Positions 58,810-64,000 of a DNA stretch of 64,000 nt are shown one piece after another. The stretch is taken from the NCBI RefSeq assembly GCF_040689395.1, contig NZ_JBFAZX010000009.1:62001-126000 (forward strand), read 5' to 3'. Origin of the DNA: Dactylosporangium sp040689395. Its GTDB lineage: Bacteria; Actinomycetota; Actinomycetes; Mycobacteriales; Micromonosporaceae. Each line of letters opens with the position of its first letter. The first letter of the stretch is position 1. The translations under genes and the position numbers were made by a program. The notes under the pieces were generated by a model, which saw only the letters and a list, made by a program, of their open reading frames with translations, did no database searches and had not been told where the DNA came from.

Positions 58810-58833
58810 TTAGAGGTTGCGCACGCCCTTCAT
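58810..58833 (-). CDS. Seven-residue mini-ORF MKGVRNL with strong ribosome site
   Basis: ATG AAG GGC GTG CGC AAC CTC TAA is preceded by GGAGGGAGG, with the last GGAGG six bases before the ATG, an excellent Shine-Dalgarno match. The stop is 87 bases before the condensation-domain gene on the same strand, and the hairpin lies between. Such an ORF is either a leader peptide for attenuation or, more speculatively, a minimal peptide substrate like the five-residue biarylitide precursors. Only conservation in relatives could separate it from chance. Confidence 0.5.
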   Translation of the reverse strand: MKGVRNL

Positions 58834-59154
58834 GGTTGACCTCCCTCCGTGCAGTGGCTGTCGCTGGCCCGAACAATAGCGTCGGTCACGCTGCGGGGGA
58901 AGAATGAGATCATTCGAAAGACGTCAATTAGGCCCAATGTCCAAAGTATTCACGGTGATCGACGTTAATTCGAGGGGTGCGGCGAGGGTCTGGACGAGGG
59001 GACTTCGATATTGAAATGTCGGCCTGATGTTTGCTTGATGTTGGTCTGATGCCGGCTCAGGCTCAGGACCGCATGGCGCCGCACGCCGCGCGCTACGCGC
59101 GGCGCAGCGGCGCCGTCATGGGCGATGAGGGCTTCGAGCGGCCGTGCGGCCCGG
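58834..59154. other. AT-rich promoter region of the mini-ORF/C-domain unit
   Basis: About 320 bases with no gene. It contains a palindrome GAATGA-GA-TCATTC at 58902-58915 and two GACGTYAATT direct repeats at 58920-58929 and 58961-58970, 41 bases apart. These may be regulator sites. Confidence 0.5.
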
Positions 59155-60189
59155 TCAGGCGGTGCGGAACCGCCGGATCGGGCCGTCCAGGGACTGGTCA
59201 CGCTCGGCGTGCAGGCGGCCCTGCGAGACCAGGAGCTCGAGGTGGGCGGCGGTCTCACAGACGGCCAGCATCCGGTTGAACAGGTCGAGGTCGTCGAAGC
59301 GGCGCTCGCGGCGGGTCCACGGCAGCCGCGCAGTGACCTCCAGCCCGGTCTCCGCGCCGCTGGCGACCGCCTTCTCGGTCTGCTCCAGGCGGGCGCCGTG
59401 GTGCTCGACCAGCTCGTCGACGCGGCGGTGCACGCTCGGGGCCGCCGGGCCGTGCGCGGGCAGCAACAGCGCGTCGGGCCGGGAGCGGATCAGCGCCAGC
59501 GAACCCAGGTAGTCGCGCAGCGGATTGGGCGCGACGGCGGCGTCGAAGCCGATCGACGGGGTGATCTCGGGCAGTACGTGGTCGCCGGCGAACAGCACGC
59601 CCGCGGCCTCGTCGTGAAACACCACGTGACCGTTGGTGTGGCCGGGCGTCGGCAGCACCGTGAGGGTCCGCCCGGCGACCTGGAGCGTCTCCTGGCCGTC
59701 GAACCAGTCGTCGGGGTACTCCCAGAACCGCCGCTGGTCCTCCGGCGAGCCGCTCGGCACACTGGCGGCGATCTCCCGCACGAGGTCCTGCGCGCCCATC
59801 TGTGCGAGGATGCGCAGCTGGCCCTCGAGCGTCGGCCGGTTGGCGTCGTGCGCGTGCTCGATCGTCGTGCGCTCGCCGGCGCCGAGGCTGATCCGGGTGC
59901 CGAACTCGCGGCGCAGGGCGACCGCCTGCGTGTAGTGGTCGCGGTGCACGTGCGTGACGAGGAACCTGCGGATGTCCGCCGGTGCGTGGCCCAGCCCGTC
60001 GAGGGCATCGATCAGCCGGGCCCGCGACTCGGGGATGGCCCAACCGGCGTCGATGAGGACGAGATCGTCGGCGACGGCGAGCGCGTACACGTTGACCGCC
60101 CGCAGGCCGTCCTGCGGCAGCGGCAGCGGGATGCGGTGGACGCCGGGCGCCTCCTCGAAGGCCCCGGGCTCGGTCCAGGCGGTGCTCAG
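59155..60189 (-). CDS. MBL-fold metallo-hydrolase, apparent CTG start
   Basis: A 344-residue metallo-beta-lactamase-fold hydrolase with the metal site FLVTHVHRDHYTQAVAL (HxHxDH), a later histidine in LPTPGHTNGHVVFHDEAAG, the aspartate in VLFAGDHVLP and a final LLLPAHGP. The C-terminal winged-helix part (RRFDDLDLFNRMLAVCETAA HLELL) is typical of MBL proteins of the LACTB2 type. No ATG, GTG or TTG lies in frame near the beginning; CTG at 60189 overlaps the upstream stop as CTGA and gives STAWTEPGAF. The start may truly be CTG, or the natural start was lost in the deletion upstream. Confidence 0.85.
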   Translation of the reverse strand: MSTAWTEPGAFEEAPGVHRIPLPLPQDGLRAVNVYALAVADDLVLIDAGWAIPESRARLIDALDGLGHAPADIRRFLVTHVHRDHYTQAVALRREFGTRISLGAGERTTIEHAHDANRPTLEGQLRILAQMGAQDLVREIAASVPSGSPEDQRRFWEYPDDWFDGQETLQVAGRTLTVLPTPGHTNGHVVFHDEAAGVLFAGDHVLPEITPSIGFDAAVAPNPLRDYLGSLALIRSRPDALLLPAHGPAAPSVHRRVDELVEHHGARLEQTEKAVASGAETGLEVTARLPWTRRERRFDDLDLFNRMLAVCETAAHLELLVSQGRLHAERDQSLDGPIRRFRTA

Positions 60190-60350
60190 GACGTCACCGC
60201 GCCGGTCTCGGCGTCGCGCGGCGACTGCTCGTCGACCGTCACCTGGTGCATCTCGTCGGGGGCCTCCAGCAGCATGTCCGCAGGGTAGCCCAGGCAGCCG
60301 TAGCGCTGCAGCGCGCCCACCACGCCGGTGACGTGGTGGGCGTGTCCGGC
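60186..60350 (-). pseudogene. Unidentified C-terminal gene remnant
   Basis: A 54-codon tail (AHHVTGVVGALQRYGCLGYP, ADMLLEAPDEMHQVTV) ends at a stop overlapping the MBL gene start. It begins abruptly at the end of the GlxA-like fragment and is in another frame. It looks like the last part of a gene whose 5' portion was deleted. I do not recognise the family. Confidence 0.45.
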
Positions 60351-60357
60351 GGTTGAG

Positions 60358-60576
60358 CGGGAAGATCGTGTCGGCGGCGGCGAAGGCGTCGAGCCCCTCG
60401 GCCACTTGGTAGGACAGGCCGTCGCCGCCGGTGACGAGGCCCGGGGCGGCGCCGCACACGTGCACCTCGTAGGGCATGCTCGGGCGGCTGGTGAACACCT
60501 GGGCCGGGATGCCCACGTCGAGCGGCTTCGCCCCGTCGAGCACCAGCACGACCACGCGGTGGTTCCCCTCGGCCAT
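60358..60576 (-). pseudogene. GlxA-type (DJ-1/PfpI-AraC) regulator, N-terminal remnant
   Basis: From ATG 60576 with AAGGGGG upstream, 73 codons read HRVVVLVLDGAKPLDVGIPA, then QVFTSRPSMPYEVHVCGAAP and LDAFAAADTIFP, the start of a DJ-1/PfpI domain of a GlxA-type AraC regulator. Similarity stops at the place where the next strand and the cysteine motif should follow; the AraC helix-turn-helix is absent. A deletion joined it to the next remnant. Confidence 0.75.
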
Positions 60577-60755
60577 ACCGCCCCCTTCCGTCGCCCGTGC
60601 AGCGTCGCACCGCCGGGTCCGGGCCGACAGTGGCGAGATTGCCACGTACCGCAAGTTTCCCGCCATCCGCCGGGAACCTCCGTGCGGCCAGGAGGAAGAC
60701 CGCGCTGAGCCTGCGGCTGCGGCGCCCCGCCGGGCGCCGCAGCCGGCGGCATGTA

Positions 60756-61589
60756 CTACGCGACGGCGCTCACGACCTGCTCCGCGAGGGTCTGCCACTT
60801 GGCGTAGGCGTCCGGGAACGCCGACACCTGCACCGTCTGCGCCGCCACGGTGACCGGCATCTGCTCCCAGCCGGAGACCTTCATCAGCGCCGCGTAGAAG
60901 CGGCGCGCGGACTCGGCCGGATTCATCAGCTGGGTGACGCTACCCCAGTTCGGCCGCTGCTGGAACAGGCCGACCGAGTCGTGGTCGCTCCCGACGCCCT
61001 CGTTGGGCAGGTTGAGCGAGTCCGGCACGTTGGGGTTCGCGAGGTTGCGCAGATGGCTTTCCTGCAACGCGGTCGCGATCGCCACCACGAAGGCGCGGTG
61101 CGGCAGGTCCAGTTGCTGCCCGACCTGGATGATCGTGACGGCGTTGTTCATCTCGGTCTGGGCCAGCCCGCCGACGGGGCTGTGGACCGTCGGCGACGAC
61201 GTGGCCGGCTTCGGCGGGGCCGCGGCAGTGGTATTCGCGGGTGACGGAGGGCTCTGCGCCGGTGACTGCTTCGGCTGCGTGCCGGCCGGGGACGACGGCT
61301 GCCGGCCGGGCTCGTCGCCCCTGCGCGCGTCGCCACGCGACGCGCGGTTCTCGGCGTCCGCCGCCCGTTCGCCGTCGCTCTGATACGCGGTTTCGGCCTG
61401 TGCCACGGTGTTGTCCGGTGCGGTGCCGGGCGACGGGGATAGGAACAGCGAACCGATCGCCGCGAACGCGATGACGACCCCGGCCGAGTACAGGCCGGTC
61501 CTCGTGCGGGCCGCCGAGTGGCGGCCGCGGCGGTAACGTCGCAGGTGACGCAGGCCGCGCCGGCGCGGCTCGGGCTCATCGGCAGGCAT
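60756..61589 (-). CDS. Membrane-anchored lytic-transglycosylase-like cell-wall protein
   Basis: A 277-residue protein: a basic cytoplasmic N-terminus, one membrane segment (LYSAGVVIAFAAIGSLFLSP, about residues 33-52), a Ser/Pro/Lys-rich linker to about 145, and a C-terminal domain with the SLT-like catalytic glutamate in AFVVAIATALQESHLRNLAN, then SDHDSVGLFQQRPNWGSVTQ. The pattern fits soluble-lytic-transglycosylase relatives that cut peptidoglycan, although C-terminal strands differ from classical SLT. GAGG lies seven bases before ATG 61589. The leader contains a c-di-AMP riboswitch, a link seen for actinobacterial cell-wall hydrolases. Confidence 0.8.
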   Translation of the reverse strand: MPADEPEPRRRGLRHLRRYRRGRHSAARTRTGLYSAGVVIAFAAIGSLFLSPSPGTAPDNTVAQAETAYQSDGERAADAENRASRGDARRGDEPGRQPSSPAGTQPKQSPAQSPPSPANTTAAAPPKPATSSPTVHSPVGGLAQTEMNNAVTIIQVGQQLDLPHRAFVVAIATALQESHLRNLANPNVPDSLNLPNEGVGSDHDSVGLFQQRPNWGSVTQLMNPAESARRFYAALMKVSGWEQMPVTVAAQTVQVSAFPDAYAKWQTLAEQVVSAVA

Positions 61590-61803
61590 GAGGCGACCTC
61601 ACGACCGGTGGACGGTGTTGCTTGCGGTATTTCACGAGAACCTCGACAGTTGTGCTGAGAACGCGGCTGCTGCTGGACTGCGGACGGCGGCGCCGCTGGT
61701 GCGGGCCGGCACGGAACGAGGGCACGGGCCATCGCCCGTCCACAGGGGACGGTGGGGTGGGTGCCTGGTGTGCCGGTGCGACCGGTGGGCGCGCCGGGAA
61801 CGG

Positions 61804-61893
61804 TTACCGGACCGGGCGATGCCCTTGCTGTGCCGGTCGGCTTCCGGGGCCGCGGGTCGAGGTGTGACGCCATGCGAGGGCGAGGGTGTGCAC
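61804..61893 (-). CDS. Possible 29-residue leader ORF after the riboswitch
   Basis: GTG 61893 is preceded by AAGGAG at six bases, a strong ribosome site 18 bases past the riboswitch 3' end. The peptide (HTLALAWRHTSTRGPGSRPA...) has no recognisable family. It ends 215 bases before the lytic-protein gene. It may be a leader ORF, or the ribosome site of a gene whose 5' part was lost. Confidence 0.3.
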   Translation of the reverse strand: MHTLALAWRHTSTRGPGSRPAQQGHRPVR

Positions 61894-61910
61894 GTGATGC
61901 TCCTTCCGAT

Positions 61911-62040
61911 ACCGCCTACCGGGTTAGCTGACGGATTCGGGCGGGAGGATCGCCCTACCTCACGGCGCGTGGCCGCTCGGATTCACCCCAGTTGCGCTTG
62001 GTTCCCCGGTTCGTGCGAGCACGACTCAGCGGGTCCGCCG
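61911..62040 (-). ncRNA. c-di-AMP riboswitch (ydaO-yuaA)
   Basis: The minus strand carries the conserved blocks of the ydaO aptamer in order: GACCCGCTGAGTCG, GAACCGGGGAACC, GGGGTGAATCC, GGTAGGGC, and the near-invariant 3' block GAATCCGTCAGCTAACC followed by CGGTAGGCGG. In actinobacteria this aptamer usually controls resuscitation factors and other cell-wall hydrolases; c-di-AMP binding turns expression off. It lies about 320 bases upstream of the lytic-transglycosylase-like gene. Confidence 0.95.
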
Positions 62041-62283
62041 CGGTGTCACCCTCCACAGTGACGGCCGACGCAGCGAACGTCATGACCATAACGGCTGCGT
62101 ATACGTAGGTGAACCCCCTGCGGGGAACTGACAAGGTGCGCGCGGCGGCCCGGCGTTCTGCCCTCGCCGCGAACGTTTTGCCTGGTGGCGGCTGTCGTTC
62201 CGGCTGGGCGACGGATGGATTCGCCCGCGGCGGGGATGACGGGCGGTGCGCGCCGATCGATGCCCGCTCCTGGCTCGGCCGGG
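62041..62283. other. Intergenic region between riboswitch and marR
   Basis: About 240 bases with no gene. The part near 62080-62130 (TATACGTAGG, CCCCCTGCGGGG) should hold the promoter of the riboswitch transcript. The other end is the 3' flank of marR. Confidence 0.45.
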
Positions 62284-62799
62284 TCAGAAGTCGCCGGCGT
62301 TGCGGCGCAGCTCCGTGATCACCTCGATGAGTGAGCCGACGGTCGCCGGTGCCAGCCAGGGTGCGGCGAAGACCTCGGTGTTGAGCTCGGCCGTCGCGGC
62401 CTCGGCGAGCTCGCGCCCCGCGTCGAGCAGCTCGACGATGGTCGAGCGGCGGTCGGCCGGGTGTGGGGTGCGCCGCACGAGCCCGGCGGCCTCGAGGCGG
62501 TCGACGGCGTTGGTGACGCTGGTCGGGTGCACCTGGAGCCGCTCGCCGATGAGGGCCATGGGCAGCGAGGACTTGCGGCTGAAATACAGCAGCATCAGCA
62601 CCTCGTATCGGGCGAAGGTCACGCCGTGGGGCTTGAGCACCGCCTCGACGCGGGCCAGCGCGATCTGGTGGGCGCGCATGAGGGACGTGACCGCGGCCAT
62701 GCCGTCGGCGGCGTGTGCCCAGCCGTGCTCGGCCCACAGCCGGCGTGCCTCGGCGATCGGGTCGAGGGGAAGGCCGCTATTGGTCGACACGAAGGTCAT
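62284..62799 (-). CDS. MarR-family transcriptional regulator
   Basis: A 171-residue winged-helix regulator: LMRAHQIALARVEAVLKPHG, VTFARYEVLMLLYFSRKSSL, PMALIGERLQVHPTSVTNAV (recognition helix) and the wing LVRRTPHPADRRSTIVELLD. It is divergent from the mutase gene across 59 bases that hold an inverted repeat, so it most likely controls itself and icmF. In other actinobacteria, MarR proteins of this type accompany the fused isobutyryl-CoA mutase. Confidence 0.92.
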   Translation of the reverse strand: MTFVSTNSGLPLDPIAEARRLWAEHGWAHAADGMAAVTSLMRAHQIALARVEAVLKPHGVTFARYEVLMLLYFSRKSSLPMALIGERLQVHPTSVTNAVDRLEAAGLVRRTPHPADRRSTIVELLDAGRELAEAATAELNTEVFAAPWLAPATVGSLIEVITELRRNAGDF

Positions 62800-62831
62800 G
62801 ATAGCGGTCGGGGTAGCTGTGTGGACGTCAT

Positions 62832-62851
62832 ATAGTCGGACACCCTACTAT
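62832..62851. promoter_or_regulatory. MarR operator candidate between marR and icmF
   Basis: ATAGT (62832-62836) and ACTAT (62847-62851) form an inverted repeat around CGGACACCCT, overlapping TATAGT, a possible -10 for icmF. It is 8 bases before the icmF ATG. Confidence 0.5.
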
Positions 62852-62858
62852 CTAGCCC

Positions 62859-64000
62859 ATGAGTCTCCACGTGCCGGCCAATCCCGTCCGCTTCGTCACC
62901 GCGGCGAGCCTCTTCGACGGCCATGACGCAGCCATCAACGTCATGCGCCGGCTGCTGCAGGCTCAGGGCGCCGAGGTGATTCACCTCGGGCACGACCGCA
63001 GCGTCGACGAGGTCGTCACCGCGGCCGTGCAGGAGGACGTGCAGGGCGTGGCGATCTCGTCCTACCAGGGCGGACACGTCGAGTACTTCGAATACCTCGT
63101 CGACCGGCTCGCCGAGCGCGGCGCCGGGCACGTGCGGGTCTACGGCGGTGGCGGCGGCGTGATCGTGCCGGAGGAGATCGCGGCCCTGCGCGAGCGCGGT
63201 GTGCGCATCTTCAGCCCGCAGGAGGGCCAGCGGCTGGGCCTGCCCGGCATGATCAACGTGCTGATCCGCGAGTGCGACACGGACCCGGTGCGCGGCCAGG
63301 TCGACGTGGCGGCGCTGCTGGCCGGCGACGAGACGGCCCTGTCCCGGGCGATCACCACGCTGCAGGCGGGCGCCGACCCGGACCTGGCCGCCGCGGTGGG
63401 GGAGGCGGCCCGCCGGCGCCCCGTGCCGGTGCTCGGCATCACCGGCACGGGCGGCTCCGGCAAGTCGTCGCTGACCGACGAGCTGGTCCGGCGGCTGCGC
63501 CGCGACTGCGAGGACAAGCTGCGGGTCGCCGTGGTCGCCATCGACCCGACCCGCCGCCGCGGCGGCGGGGCGCTGCTCGGCGACCGCATCCGGATGAACA
63601 GCATCGCGCCCGGGGTGGTCTACTTCCGGTCGCTGGCGACCCGCGTGCAGGACGGCACCGTTCCCGCGCATCTGGCCGACGTCGTCGCCGCGTGCCAGGC
63701 CGCCGGCAACGACCTCGTCATCGTCGAGACGCCCGGCATCGGCCAGGGCGACGCGGCCATCACCGGCTACTCCAACGTCTCGCTGTACGTCATGACGCCC
63801 GACTTCGGCGCCGCCAGCCAGCTCGAGAAGATCGACATGCTCGACCTCGCCGACGTCGTGGCGATCAACAAGTTCGAGCGCCGCGGCGGCGAGGACGCGC
63901 GACGCGACGTCGCCCGGCAGCTGGTGCGCAACCGCGAACAGTTCGGCACGCCATGGGATGAGATGCCGGTCTTCGGCACGAGCGCCGCCCGCTTCGGCGA
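62859..64000 (+). CDS. icmF: Fused isobutyryl-CoA mutase IcmF, N-terminal part (cut by right edge)
   Basis: IcmF fuses the B12-binding domain, a G-protein chaperone and the mutase that interconverts isobutyryl- and n-butyryl-CoA. Visible first is the B12 domain: FDGHDAAINVMRRLLQAQGA with the cobalt-ligand DGHD, EVIHLGHDRSVDEVV, GVAISSYQGGHVEYFEYLV and YGGGGGVIVPEEI. Then comes the MeaI-like GTPase: LGITGTGGSGKSSLTDELV (Walker A), VVAIDPTRRRGGGALLGDRI, DLVIVETPGIGQGD and DVVAINKFERRGGEDA. The mutase domain lies beyond the edge. ATG 62859 begins the expected N-terminus. It is divergent from marR. Confidence 0.95.
   Translation, partial: MSLHVPANPVRFVTAASLFDGHDAAINVMRRLLQAQGAEVIHLGHDRSVDEVVTAAVQEDVQGVAISSYQGGHVEYFEYLVDRLAERGAGHVRVYGGGGGVIVPEEIAALRERGVRIFSPQEGQRLGLPGMINVLIRECDTDPVRGQVDVAALLAGDETALSRAITTLQAGADPDLAAAVGEAARRRPVPVLGITGTGGSGKSSLTDELVRRLRRDCEDKLRVAVVAIDPTRRRGGGALLGDRIRMNSIAPGVVYFRSLATRVQDGTVPAHLADVVAACQAAGNDLVIVETPGIGQGDAAITGYSNVSLYVMTPDFGAASQLEKIDMLDLADVVAINKFERRGGEDARRDVARQLVRNREQFGTPWDEMPVFGTSAARFG

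Noticed and set aside
57364..60189. A full non-ribosomal peptide synthetase cluster
   Set aside because: Only one condensation-type protein is present; no adenylation, carrier or thioesterase domains occur in the window.
1..64000. CRISPR array, tRNA or rRNA genes
   Set aside because: No regularly spaced repeats, no tRNA T-arm/acceptor pattern and no rRNA-like stretch were seen by reading; a tRNA covariance scan was not possible here.

Overview
The window looks like chromosomal DNA of a high-GC actinobacterium. Codon use is GC-rich at third positions throughout, GTG starts are common, and many families are typical of the phylum: PadR/ABC pairs, DUF397 and XRE/DUF5753 proteins, an ECF sigma factor with a CU044_5270 partner, MmpL, an actinobacterial QcrB and an IcmF-type mutase. 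The mix suggests Micromonosporaceae (Actinoplanes/Dactylosporangium-like), but that placement is inference.

Layout. 0-2 kb: methionine pair metX-metY (metY cut by the left edge), then OsmC and a flavoprotein that seems to start with ATC. 3.7-5.2 kb: decayed IS200/IS605 element with intact tnpA and truncated tnpB, abutting a large sensor histidine kinase. 7-12.6 kb: D-lactate-type dehydrogenase, PPOX protein, tandem crcB fluoride channels behind a candidate fluoride riboswitch, and a STAS-kinase fusion. 13-15.8 kb: PadR-ABC-FtsX operon behind a palindromic promoter, probably leaderless. 16-23 kb: SRPBCC, glutathionyl-type reductase, GNAT, an MFS remnant, a 951-residue RING-finger/TerD-like protein, DUF3224 and GGDEF. 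23-30 kb: DUF397/XRE proteins, remnants, gltX, GNAT, MmpL, YnfA. 30-38 kb: exported proteins (a Tox-REase-5-like membrane protein, a multidomain sugar dehydrogenase, ThuA) and a POT transporter. 38-45 kb: HEAT/MerR-HEAT operon, MarR/wrbA pair, methyltransferase, ECF sigma operon. 45-53 kb: redox and stress genes (copper-binding four-helix protein, NDH-2, hemerythrin, a lone QcrB coupled to a frameshifted Kup) around a GH15 pseudogene. 52.8-56.4 kb: zinc ABC transporter. 57-60.6 kb: stand-alone condensation-domain protein preceded by a seven-codon ORF and a strong hairpin, then an MBL hydrolase. 60.7-62 kb: cell-wall lytic protein behind a clear c-di-AMP (ydaO) riboswitch. 62.3-64 kb: MarR divergent from the 5' part of icmF, cut by the right edge.

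Three points stand out for follow-up. The first is the seven-codon ORF/hairpin/condensation-domain unit. The second is the set of regulatory elements: the c-di-AMP riboswitch, the candidate fluoride riboswitch, the MerR-type promoter with a 19-bp spacer, and several sharp palindromes at divergent or single promoters. The third is the density of small gene remnants (tnpB, MFS, methyltransferase, ArsR, SigJ-like, GH15, GlxA), which shows that much of this accessory region has been eroded by deletions.
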